64,000 nucleotides of DNA from Amycolatopsis jiangsuensis (GTDB lineage Bacteria; Actinomycetota; Actinomycetes; Mycobacteriales; Pseudonocardiaceae): NCBI RefSeq assembly GCF_014204865.1, contig NZ_JACHMG010000001.1, positions 6,102,501 through 6,166,500 of the forward strand, read 5' to 3'. Each line of letters starts with the position of its first letter. Position 1 is the stretch's first letter. Below the pieces are notes generated by a model. That model saw only the letters and a list, made by a program, of their open reading frames with translations. It did no database searches and was not told the DNA's origin. Of this stretch, positions 42,096 through 49,969 are shown piece by piece. The translations under genes and the position numbers were made by a program.

Positions 42096-42797
42096 ATGGA
42101 GGACCAGGCCGGCCGCGTGCTCGTGGTCGACGACGACGAGACGGTGCGCGATGTCGTCCGCCGCTATCTCGAGGCCGCCGGTTTCGCGGTGGATCTGGCC
42201 GGGGACGGCTCCGCCGCGCTGTCCCGGTTCGCCGCGCGCACCCCGGACCTCGTGGTGCTCGACGTGATGATGCCCGGGATGGGCGGGCTCGAGGTGTGCC
42301 GGCGGCTGCGTCAGGTCAGTCAGGTGCCGATCGTGATGCTCACCGCGCTCGGTGAGGAGGAGAACCGCATCGCCGGGCTGCAGCTGGGCGCGGACGACTA
42401 CGTGACCAAGCCGTTCAGCCCGAAGGAGCTGTCGCTGCGGGTCGCTTCGGTGCTGCGCCGGGCACGGATGCCGTTGCCGGACCCGCCCGCGGCGGAACTC
42501 GTGGACGGCGATCTGCGGCTGCAGATGACCGCCCGCCAGGCCACCCTCGACGGCGAGGTGCTGCCGTTGACCACGCGTGAGTTCGACCTGCTGGCCTTCC
42601 TGCTGTCCCATCCCGGGGTGGCGTTCAGCCGGGCCGACCTGCTGGAGAAGGTGTGGGGCTGGGACTTCGGCGACCAGTCCACCGTCACTGTCCACGTGCG
42701 ACGGCTGCGCGAGAAGATCGAACGTGACCCGGCCAAGCCGGCCCGCGTCGCGACGGTATGGGGCGTCGGCTACCGCTACGACGGGGTGGCGGGATGA
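42096..42797 (+). CDS. OmpR-family response regulator
   Basis: 233 residues. Receiver: [13 protein letters not shown], phospho-Asp in [13 protein letters not shown], Lys in [12 protein letters not shown]-terminal winged helix: [56 protein letters not shown]. The stop overlaps the ATG of the paired kinase. It probably senses and regulates the membrane-glycan or molybdopterin genes beside it. Confidence 0.9.
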   Translation: MEDQAGRVLVVDDDETVRDVVRRYLEAAGFAVDLAGDGSAALSRFAARTPDLVVLDVMMPGMGGLEVCRRLRQVSQVPIVMLTALGEEENRIAGLQLGADDYVTKPFSPKELSLRVASVLRRARMPLPDPPAAELVDGDLRLQMTARQATLDGEVLPLTTREFDLLAFLLSHPGVAFSRADLLEKVWGWDFGDQSTVTVHVRRLREKIERDPAKPARVATVWGVGYRYDGVAG

Positions 42798-43843
42798 TCG
42801 GCACCGGCGAAACGACGTGGGAGATGGTCCTCCACGTCCTGCACATCCTGCCGTTCGCGATGCTGTTCGCCCTTCCGGTGGCGGCGCTCGGCGGGCTCAC
42901 GCTCTACCTGGTCCGGCACCGGTCACTGGCCACCACCATGACCACCCTGGTGCTGACCCCGGTCGCCGCGCTGCTCGTCGGGATCCTCGGCATCAGCGGG
43001 TTCATGTTCACCGAGGCGCTCACCACCGAACTGCTGGTGTGCCTGCTGGTGGCGCTGGTGACGGTGCCCGCGGCCATCGTGTTCGGCCGTGGGGTCGCAC
43101 GGCGCAGTGTGTGGGAACGCGAGGCGCGCGACCGGGAACGCGCCGCCGAATCGTCGCGGCGGGAACTGGTCGCGTGGATCAGCCACGACCTGCGCAGCCC
43201 GCTGGCCGGCATCCAGGCGATGGCCGAGGCGCTGGCCGACGGTGTGGTCTGCGAACGGTCCGAGGTCGCCGACTACGCCCAGCGCATCAGCGGGGAGACC
43301 ACCCGGCTGTCCGGCATGGTCGGCGATCTCTTCGAACTCTCCCGGATCACCGCGGGAACGCTGGAGCTGACCATGTCCGCGGTGCCGTTGCGCGACGTGG
43401 TGAGCGACGCGGTCGCCGCGCAGTCCCCGGTGGCCCAGCGCAAACAAGTCCAGGTGCTGGAGAACGCGTCGGCGTGGCCGGTGGTGTCCGGCAGCGATCC
43501 GGAGCTGGCGCGGATCGTGCGGAACCTGGTGTCCAACGCCATCCGGCACACCCCACCGGACGGGACGGTCGCGGTCCAGCTGGGCATCGACGGTGACCAG
43601 GCGCTGCTCGCCGTCGACGATTCGTGCGGCGGCATTCCGGACGACGAGATCAGCCGGGTCTTCGACGTCGCCTTCCGGGGTACGCAGGCCCGCACCCCCG
43701 ACCGCACGGGCACCACCAGCGGCGGCGGGCTCGGCCTGGCGATCGCGAAGGGCCTCGTGGAGGCCCACCGCGGGCACATCGGAGTGCAGAACCACGGACC
43801 CGGTTGCCGTTTCGAGGTCCGCTTGCCACTGGCGGTGTCCTGA
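42794..43843 (+). CDS. sensor histidine kinase paired with the 42096 regulator
   Basis: 349 residues from ATG 42794 (ATGA overlap). Four N-terminal hydrophobic segments (about residues 8-100) leave little extracytoplasmic sequence, so sensing is likely intramembrane. The H-box is [20 protein letters not shown], with N-box [15 protein letters not shown] and G-boxes VDDSCGGIP and [20 protein letters not shown]. No HAMP domain is obvious. Confidence 0.88.
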   Translation: MIGTGETTWEMVLHVLHILPFAMLFALPVAALGGLTLYLVRHRSLATTMTTLVLTPVAALLVGILGISGFMFTEALTTELLVCLLVALVTVPAAIVFGRGVARRSVWEREARDRERAAESSRRELVAWISHDLRSPLAGIQAMAEALADGVVCERSEVADYAQRISGETTRLSGMVGDLFELSRITAGTLELTMSAVPLRDVVSDAVAAQSPVAQRKQVQVLENASAWPVVSGSDPELARIVRNLVSNAIRHTPPDGTVAVQLGIDGDQALLAVDDSCGGIPDDEISRVFDVAFRGTQARTPDRTGTTSGGGLGLAIAKGLVEAHRGHIGVQNHGPGCRFEVRLPLAVS

Positions 43844-43897
43844 CCGGCGGGTCCACTGTGGACCGTCCGGTACGGCGACCGAGTCCGGTGCGGTGGC

Positions 43898-44722
43898 TCA
43901 GGCCGCCGGGAGCGCGGAAACCGGTTCCACGGTGTGGTGTGTGGTGATCCGGAAGAATGGCTCGTCCGGGAAATGCCCCGCGGCGGCGATCGTGTCGGTG
44001 CCGGCGAGGTCGTCCAGCCACCGCCGGCGCGTGTGCGCGGCCTGGTCCGCGTCACGGTCGGCGAGGAAGCCGATTCCGGGATCGGCCAGCTGGGCCGGGA
44101 GCTGGAACACGCCGCCGAGCAGCACGGCACGGTGCTCCTGATCCACGACTTCCAGCACGTACTGGCCCGGGGTGTGGCCGGGCGCGGGCCGCGCCGTGAC
44201 TCCGGGAGCGATCTCCTCGATCCCGTTGAGGCCACGCAGCCGCCCCTCCCGGCGAATGGCCTCCAAAGCCACTCTGGCCCATTCGTGGCGGCCGGCCGGT
44301 GTGATCAGCGCTTCCCACCCGGATTCGCCGTGCAGTACCTCGGCGTTCGGGAAGAACGGCTTGCCGTGGGGCGCGACCCAGCCGACGTGCCTGGCGTGCA
44401 GATCACTGAGCAGCAGCGTGTCGACGTCGCCGGGAGCGCAGCCGGCCGCCTCGAGTGCGGCGGGCAGCCCACCGGTGTCCTCGGCGTGCGGCAGGTCCTG
44501 CGGTGAGCCCAGCGGCCGCGGACCGAACCCGGCGTCAACGAGGATTGTCCGGCCGTGGCCACGGATCAGGAACGCACCGGTGGCCACGGAAACGGAGCCG
44601 TCCGCAGCGATCACTCCCGGCGAATTTCCCGGCTCCAGGCCGGGGAAGAACGAGGCCGGAAAACGCAACCGGCCGTCCGTCAGCGCCTGGACCTCGATGT
44701 CCCCTACCTGAATGGAACGCAT
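43898..44722 (-). CDS. metallo-beta-lactamase-fold protein with degenerate metal motif
   Basis: About 274 residues with the MBL fold order: RTILVDAGFG, LLLSDLHARHVGW, PAPGHTPGQYVLEV, VLLGGVFQLPAQ and AAGHFPDEPF. The usual THxHxDH signature has changed: the first His is Asp and the ligand Asp is Arg. The bridging Asp in the later GD motif is Gly. Two single His remain (GHTPG and GHFPD). Active zinc hydrolysis is therefore doubtful; the protein may bind one metal or have a new role. ATG at 44722 is used. Confidence 0.75.
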   Translation of the reverse strand: MRSIQVGDIEVQALTDGRLRFPASFFPGLEPGNSPGVIAADGSVSVATGAFLIRGHGRTILVDAGFGPRPLGSPQDLPHAEDTGGLPAALEAAGCAPGDVDTLLLSDLHARHVGWVAPHGKPFFPNAEVLHGESGWEALITPAGRHEWARVALEAIRREGRLRGLNGIEEIAPGVTARPAPGHTPGQYVLEVVDQEHRAVLLGGVFQLPAQLADPGIGFLADRDADQAAHTRRRWLDDLAGTDTIAAAGHFPDEPFFRITTHHTVEPVSALPAA

Positions 44723-44778
44723 GACCACCACCAAGATCCGGCGCCGCCGAATAATTCCGGGAAGTGATCTTCACCTCA

Positions 44779-45837
44779 TCAGGCGACTGACGTGCGCAGC
44801 TCCGCGGTCGCGAACGAGGCGATGCCCTCCTCGAACGACGTTTCGGCGGTGAATCCCAGCAGGTCACGGGCGCGCGCCGGGTCGGCGACGACGTGCCGCA
44901 CGTCGGCCGGTCGCGCACCGCCGACGATCCGCGGCTCCGGACCGCCGCAGGCGCGCGCCAGTTCGCGTGCCAGATCACCGACGCTGTGCGGCTGTCCGGA
45001 GCAGACGTTCAGCGGCGTGAGATCCGCGGCCGGCCCCTCGGTGCGGAGCGCGAGCACGTTCGCCCGGGCCACGTCGTCGACGTGCACGAAATCGCGTTGC
45101 TGCTGCCCGTCCTCCAGCACGGTCGGTGCTTCACCGCGCTCCAGCGCCGAACGGAACAACGACGCCACTCCGGCGTAGGGCGTGTTCTGCGGCATCCGCG
45201 GGCCGTAGACGTTGTGGTACCGCATCGCCCAGACGGTCCCGCCGGTCTGCCTCGCCCAGGCCCCAGCGAGGTGCTCCTGCGCCAGTTTCGTTGCCGCATA
45301 GGTGCTTCGGGGCAGAAGGGGAGCGTCCTCGGGTACCAGCTGCCAGCTCAGCCCGTTGCCGCACCGCCGGCAGGTCGGCTCGAACCGTCCCGCGTCCACA
45401 TCGGACTGACGGCGTGGAGCAGGTGGCACGATCCCGTGCTCGGCACAGGAGTACCGGCCCTCCCCGTAGACGACCATCGAGGAGGCGAGCACCAGCTTGC
45501 GCACCTTCGCCGCGTGCATCCCCGCGAGCAGCACCGCGGTCCCGTAGTCGTTGTTCAACGCGTAGGAGGGCGCGTCGGACGGATCGATCCCGTGCCCGAC
45601 TACTGCGGCCTGGTGGCAGACCGCGTCGACGCCGTCCAGCAATTCCGCGACGAGTTCGGCGTCGGTGACGTCGCCGCGCAGGAACCGGTGCCGGCGCGTG
45701 TACTCGGGAGCGACGGCCGAGCCGTGCGCGGTGGGCAGCAGGTTGTCCAGGACGACGACCTCGTCTCCGTCGTCGGCCAGCCGATCGGCGATCCGGGACC
45801 CGATGAACCCGGCCCCGCCGGTGATGAGCACTCGCAC
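44779..45837 (-). CDS. NAD-dependent sugar epimerase, dTDP-L-rhamnose 4-epimerase-like
   Basis: About 352 residues from a GTG at 45837. Extended SDR: VLITGGAGFIGSRIADRL (NAD-binding), SSMVVYGEGRY with the Tyr and downstream STYAATKLAQE (catalytic Tyr-x3-Lys), and RMPQNTPYAGVAS. An unusual Cys-rich insertion follows the YGEG motif: CAEHG and, about 30 residues on, CRRCG. The same insertion occurs in dTDP-L-rhamnose 4-epimerases, suggesting a structural metal. It would supply a 6-deoxysugar for the neighbouring glycan genes. It is divergent from moaB2. Confidence 0.75.
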   Translation of the reverse strand: MRVLITGGAGFIGSRIADRLADDGDEVVVLDNLLPTAHGSAVAPEYTRRHRFLRGDVTDAELVAELLDGVDAVCHQAAVVGHGIDPSDAPSYALNNDYGTAVLLAGMHAAKVRKLVLASSMVVYGEGRYSCAEHGIVPPAPRRQSDVDAGRFEPTCRRCGNGLSWQLVPEDAPLLPRSTYAATKLAQEHLAGAWARQTGGTVWAMRYHNVYGPRMPQNTPYAGVASLFRSALERGEAPTVLEDGQQQRDFVHVDDVARANVLALRTEGPAADLTPLNVCSGQPHSVGDLARELARACGGPEPRIVGGARPADVRHVVADPARARDLLGFTAETSFEEGIASFATAELRTSVA

Positions 45838-45958
45838 CCGCCCGACGGTAGGTGGCCCCGCGCGCTCGCGCCTGCCCGGCGCGGGGCACGTCACCGAATC
45901 GTCAGAATCGCCGGGCCCGCGGCGGCGGAGCGGGCCCGGAACCGGATACGGTGTCGGC

Positions 45959-46459
45959 ATGGAACGGAGCGCACAGCGGCTGGGCCGGGCACTCGTGGTG
46001 ATCGTCGACGACCGGGTCGCGCACGGTGAGCACGAGGACACAGCCGGGCCCCTCGTCACCGAGCTGCTCGAAGAGACCGGGTTCATCGTCGACGGCGTCG
46101 TGGTGGTCGAGGCCGAGACGGCGGGTATCCGCAACGCGCTCAACACCGCGGTGATCGGCGGCGCCGATCTGGTCATCACCGTCGGCGGCACCGGCGTCTC
46201 CCCACGGGACCGCACGCCCGACGCCACCGCCGGTGTGCTCGACCGGCCGATCGCGGGCATCGGCGAGGCACTGCGCGCGTCCGGGCTCGCGGCGGGAGCG
46301 GTGGACGCGGGGATCTCCCGCGGGCTGGCCGGCGTTTCCGGGAGCACCCTGGTGGTCAACCTGGCCGGTTCCCGCGCCGCGGTGCGCGACGGCATGGCCA
46401 CGCTGTCGTCGCTCGTACCGCACGTGATCGACGAGCTGTCCGGGCTCGAGGAGGTCTGA
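45959..46459 (+). CDS. moaB2: MoaB/Mog-type molybdopterin biosynthesis protein
   Basis: 166 residues from ATG 45959. The core VVIVDDRVAHGEHEDTAGPLVTELLEE, the substrate-binding VITVGGTGVSPRDRTPDAT and the ending VNLAGSRAAVRDGM are family features. MoaB/Mog adenylates molybdopterin before metal insertion by MoeA. In M. tuberculosis moaB2 (Rv0984) likewise lies between pepD and mscL; here about 10 kb of unrelated genes separate pepD from it. Confidence 0.88.
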   Translation: MERSAQRLGRALVVIVDDRVAHGEHEDTAGPLVTELLEETGFIVDGVVVVEAETAGIRNALNTAVIGGADLVITVGGTGVSPRDRTPDATAGVLDRPIAGIGEALRASGLAAGAVDAGISRGLAGVSGSTLVVNLAGSRAAVRDGMATLSSLVPHVIDELSGLEEV

Positions 46460-46528
46460 GCCGCCGGCCCGGGCGGTTTCCCGGGTGTCTCTCTGCAGTT
46501 GTCAAACAGCTGGTGGGACGATGGGGAC

Positions 46529-46699
46529 ATGCCGCACGAGGAACGACGCCCGCAGGTGAGCGAGGCGAAGCAACGGCGGCGGCTGGACGAGGTCTTCGGT
46601 GACGTGTTGCCGGAGACCACGTCCGACGAGCGGGGCCGGGACCGGGACACCCCGGATTCCTGGTATCTCGAGAACCGGCCGCCGCACCATGATCGGTGA
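46529..46699 (+). CDS. small conserved actinobacterial protein
   Basis: 56 residues starting MPHEERRPQVSEAKQRRRLDEVFG and ending SWYLENRPPHH. Charged, probably soluble and partly disordered. Small proteins of this sort occur next to mscL in actinobacteria. It converges with mscL, whose stop is 3 bp away. ATG at 46529 with GATGGGG upstream is better supported than a TTG at 46499. No function can be assigned. Confidence 0.6.
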   Translation: MPHEERRPQVSEAKQRRRLDEVFGDVLPETTSDERGRDRDTPDSWYLENRPPHHDR

Positions 46700-46702
46700 C
46701 GA

Positions 46703-47137
46703 TCAGTCGTCCGAACGCGTGGAGCCGGTGGAGCTTTGCGAACCGCCGGCCTGCGCGCGCAGCAGGTCGCGGATCTCGGTGAGCAGTTCGGTGTCGGTGG
46801 GCTCCGCCGGCCCGGCTTCCTGACCACGCTTGCGCCGTTCCTGCAGGTGCTTCACCGGAAGCACGATCAGGAAGTAGACCACCGCCGCGACGATCACGAA
46901 GTTGACCGCCGCGTTGATCACGCTGCCGAAGTCCATGAAGGTCGACCCGTTGGGGCCGAGGATCCGGAAGCCAAGACCCTGCGCAGCGTCGGAACCACCG
47001 ATGGCGTTGATCAGCGGCTTGATCAGGCCGTTGGTGAACGCCGTGACGATCGAGGTGAACGCGGCACCGACGACGACCGCGACCGCGAGGTCGACGACGT
47101 TGCCGCGCATCAGGAAGTCCTTGAAGCCTTTCAGCAC
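46703..47137 (-). CDS. mscL: large-conductance mechanosensitive channel
   Basis: 144 residues. Starts MLKGFKDFLMRGNVVDLAVAVVVG, the MscL N-terminal and pore helix, with the gate-lining repeat and second helix NFVIVAAVVYFLIVLPVKHL. The C-terminal bundle is followed by a charged tail. Opens at high membrane tension to release solutes on osmotic downshock. Synteny equals mycobacterial Rv0985c, transcribed on the opposite strand to moaB2. Confidence 0.95.
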   Translation of the reverse strand: MLKGFKDFLMRGNVVDLAVAVVVGAAFTSIVTAFTNGLIKPLINAIGGSDAAQGLGFRILGPNGSTFMDFGSVINAAVNFVIVAAVVYFLIVLPVKHLQERRKRGQEAGPAEPTDTELLTEIRDLLRAQAGGSQSSTGSTRSDD

Positions 47138-47208
47138 TTGCCACTCCTGGAGGTACTCGGGACGGGCGCGGTCCGGCGGCGGCCGGCGCCCGTCGGAACA
47201 GGGACGGG

Positions 47209-47868
47209 TTAGCGGAGAGTAACCGTAACCGGTTGTTCCAGCGAAGAGGCGGCGACCTTGGTGGCGGCCTGTGTCGGCAGCGCGAGCAGCACGAGCGGGC
47301 CCTCGGTCGAAGACCCGAACGAGCGGCTGTCCGTCCCGCCGGGACGGTGCACGGTGACCACGGTGGCGGCGGTGGCCAGCACCGCCGCGGGACTGCCGGC
47401 AGTCCCGCGCGCGACGACATCCACGTGCTGCCCGGGACGCAGCAACTCCGCCACGGCCGCGTCGGCCAGCCGTACGGGCACCGTGACCGAGCCGGGCTCA
47501 CTCGTTGCGGGAGAACTTCCTCCGAGAAGCCGGACGTCGGTGATCGGCTCCCCGGCCCGCGCCGGTCCGGACAGCAACCGGCCGACGGCGGCCTCCGGGG
47601 TGGTGAGCGCGCCGGCCGGCCGGACGTCGTCGGGCACGGCGACGAGCCGGACGTCGGCAGAACGCAGGACGGAACCCGCCGGAAGGTCTCGGGCCGAGAC
47701 CACGGTGCCGGTCGCCGGTGCGCCGCGGGCGGCGGGTGGCAGGAGCAGGAGGAGCAGACCGGCCAGCAGGAGTGCCGCGGCCAGGCACTGGCGGATCAGC
47801 CGGGCTCGGGGGCCGCGCAACCTGCGCAGATCGGGCAGCGCCGGAAGGCGGCTGAGCAACGTGTCCAC
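47209..47868 (-). CDS. SAF-domain membrane protein, Flp pilus CpaB/RcpC-like
   Basis: 219 residues from a GTG. One N-terminal membrane helix (LIRQCLAAALLLAGLLLLLLP), then an extracytoplasmic SAF domain: VVSARDLPAGSVLRSADVRLV and PVRLADAAVAELLRPGQHVDVV. Related proteins (CpaB/RcpC) assist Flp/tad pili but no pilus genes are here. A stand-alone SAF protein of this type is common in actinobacteria; function not known. Confidence 0.78.
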   Translation of the reverse strand: MDTLLSRLPALPDLRRLRGPRARLIRQCLAAALLLAGLLLLLLPPAARGAPATGTVVSARDLPAGSVLRSADVRLVAVPDDVRPAGALTTPEAAVGRLLSGPARAGEPITDVRLLGGSSPATSEPGSVTVPVRLADAAVAELLRPGQHVDVVARGTAGSPAAVLATAATVVTVHRPGGTDSRSFGSSTEGPLVLLALPTQAATKVAASSLEQPVTVTLR

Positions 47869-47997
47869 GGTCGTCCCCTCGTCGGTTCCCGTGCGGCGGG
47901 GTGCCGCACGGAACCGACGTTAGGCACCGCGCCGTCCCTCGGAAAGGGCCGGATCACGCACCTGTGGACAACTGCCCCCTTGTGGACAACTGGCCGT

Positions 47998-48360
47998 TCA
48001 GGACGCCGCGGAGGCAGTGCTGCTCGTGCTCGAGGAGGACGATGAGGAAGAGGAAGAAGACGACGACGAGGACGTCGACGAAGACGACGAACTGTCCGAA
48101 GAAGAGGAGGTGCTCGACGATGCGGACTCGGACTTGCCGCTTTCCCCCTTGGCCTGGCTCGTGGTGGTGTTCGAGCTGCCCGAGTCGCGCGAGTCCGTGC
48201 GGTAGAAGCCACTGCCCTTGAAGACCACGCCGACCGAGCTGAAGACCTTGCGCAGCGGGCCGGAGCACTGGGGGCACACCGTCAGGCTGGAGTCGGAGAA
48301 GGACTGCACGGCCTCGAAGCGGTGGTCGCATTCCTTGCAGGCGTACTGGTACGTGGGCAC
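47998..48360 (-). CDS. FmdB-family zinc-ribbon protein with poly-Ser tail (Ruc-like)
   Basis: About 120 residues from a GTG at 48360 (VPTYQYACKECDHRFE). The zinc ribbon uses two pairs of Cys, CKEC and CPQC, followed by VFSSVGVVFKGSGFYRTD, the FmdB hallmark. The last 55 or so residues are almost all Ser with a few Thr, Lys and Gly, predicting disorder. The mycobacterial counterpart Rv0991c (Ruc) is a redox-regulated chaperone whose Cys and disordered tail control activity; the equivalent position upstream of the folate gene supports orthology. Confidence 0.87.
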   Translation of the reverse strand: MPTYQYACKECDHRFEAVQSFSDSSLTVCPQCSGPLRKVFSSVGVVFKGSGFYRTDSRDSGSSNTTTSQAKGESGKSESASSSTSSSSDSSSSSSTSSSSSSSSSSSSSSSTSSTASAAS

Positions 48361-48454
48361 TGAAGCTCCTTCATGCACTGGCACTCGACCGACAAGAGTG
48401 CTAACCCAATTGTGCTGGATGACATTCCTCCGGCGCAATTGCCCCTTGCTCACA

Positions 48455-49039
48455 TCACGGGGTGGGCAGCCGGACCAGGCCGCCGGGGGTGAGTGCTGCG
48501 TTCATCGGCACGTCGTGGGGTTGCCCGGGCAGGTGGTCCACCAGCTCCTCGGTCCGCACGACGGCCAGGAGGTCCGCGGTCGCGGAGGCGAGCGAGCGAT
48601 CGTAGTGACCCGCTCCGCGTCCGAGCCGCACTCCGCGGCGGTCGACGGCGAGCGCCGGTACGAGGATCACGTCCGCCGCTTCGATCGCGTCAACCCCCAG
48701 TCGTGGCCCGGAAGGTTCGAGAACACCGCGCAGCCGGCCCGGTACCAGCTCGTCCGGCCCTGTGTAGGCAGCCCACTCGAGCGGGCCGGGCGCGCACTGG
48801 ACCACCGGCAGCAGGACCCGGGCTCCGGTCGCCGCCAGCGCCTCGACCAGGGAAATCCGGCCGGGTTCCGTGCCGAAGGGCAGGTACGCGCACACCGTTT
48901 CGGCTCCCAACGAAGCGGCCGCGGCTGCGATCTCGGCGGCCTCCCGCGCGTGCTGTTCGGGGGACACCGAGGCGCGGGTGGTCAGGACCCGGGTGCGCCA
49001 CTCCGCCTTGCTCAGGTGCTCATTGCCCGGCTCGCGCAT
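48455..49039 (-). CDS. 5-formyltetrahydrofolate cyclo-ligase
   Basis: 194 residues. Converts 5-formyl-THF to 5,10-methenyl-THF with ATP. Motifs: AYLPFGTEPGRISLV, LVPALAVDRRGVRLGRGAGHYDR (nucleotide-binding GxGxGxYDR), and the VPMNAALTPGGLV ending. Divergent from galU across 24 bp, as in mycobacteria (Rv0992c and Rv0993). Confidence 0.93.
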   Translation of the reverse strand: MREPGNEHLSKAEWRTRVLTTRASVSPEQHAREAAEIAAAAASLGAETVCAYLPFGTEPGRISLVEALAATGARVLLPVVQCAPGPLEWAAYTGPDELVPGRLRGVLEPSGPRLGVDAIEAADVILVPALAVDRRGVRLGRGAGHYDRSLASATADLLAVVRTEELVDHLPGQPHDVPMNAALTPGGLVRLPTP

Positions 49040-49063
49040 GGGACCAGGTTAGGCTTTGCGCCC

Positions 49064-49969
49064 ATGACGGGCGCCGAATCCACTCAGACGTTCAGAACCG
49101 CCATCGTGCCGGCCGCCGGCCTCGGTACGCGCTTTCTGCCGACCACGAAGGCGGTGCCGAAGGAGCTGCTGCCCGTGGTCGACACCCCCGGCATCGAGAT
49201 CGTCGCCACCGAGGCGGCGGGCGCGGGGGCGAAGCGCCTGGTCATCGTGACCTCGCCCGGCAAGGAAGCGGTGGTCCGGTACTTCGAGTCGCAGCCCGAA
49301 CTGGAGAAGACACTCGAGGACAAGGGCAAGAACGACCTGCTGGCGAAGGTGCGCCGGGGGCCGGGCCTGCTCGACGTGGAGACCGCTGTCCAGGAACAGG
49401 CGCTGGGGCTGGGCCACGCCGTCGCGCAAGCCGAGCCGAACCTCACCGACGAGGACACCGCGGTCGCCGTGCTGCTGCCGGACGACCTGGTGCTGCCCGC
49501 CGGTGTCCTCGAACGGATGTCGGCGGTCCGGGCCCAGTACGGCGGCAGCGTGCTGTGCGCGTTCGACATCCCCAAGGAGCAGATCTCGCCGTACGGCGTC
49601 TTCGACGTCACCGACACCGGCGATCCGGACGTCAAGCAGGTCCACGGGATGGTCGAGAAGCCCAAGCCGGAGGACGCCCCCTCGACCTTCGCCGCGGCCG
49701 GGCGCTACCTGCTCGACCGGGCGATCTTCGACGCGCTGCGCCGGATCGAACCGGGCGCCGGTGGTGAACTGCAGCTCACCGACGCCGTCGCGTTGCTGAT
49801 CCGCGAGGGTCACCCGGTGCACGTCGTCGTGCACCACGGGGGCAGGCACGACCTGGGCAACCCCGGCGGTTTCCTGCGGGCCGCCGTCGATTTCGCGCTC
49901 GAGGACCCGACCTACGGGCCGTCGCTGCGAACCTGGCTGACCGAACGGATCGGGAACGATCGCCCATGA
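49064..49969 (+). CDS. galU: UTP-glucose-1-phosphate uridylyltransferase
   Basis: 301 residues. Makes UDP-glucose from UTP and glucose 1-phosphate, feeding the Leloir pathway and cell-wall glycans. It begins TFRTAIVPAAGLGTRFLPTT and has AVPKELLPVVDTPGIEI, VLLPDDLVLP and VEKPKPEDAPS. ATG at 49064. The stop overlaps the ATG of the next gene by 4 bp (ATGA). The galU-moeA-rimJ order is conserved across actinobacteria. Confidence 0.95.
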   Translation: MTGAESTQTFRTAIVPAAGLGTRFLPTTKAVPKELLPVVDTPGIEIVATEAAGAGAKRLVIVTSPGKEAVVRYFESQPELEKTLEDKGKNDLLAKVRRGPGLLDVETAVQEQALGLGHAVAQAEPNLTDEDTAVAVLLPDDLVLPAGVLERMSAVRAQYGGSVLCAFDIPKEQISPYGVFDVTDTGDPDVKQVHGMVEKPKPEDAPSTFAAAGRYLLDRAIFDALRRIEPGAGGELQLTDAVALLIREGHPVHVVVHHGGRHDLGNPGGFLRAAVDFALEDPTYGPSLRTWLTERIGNDRP

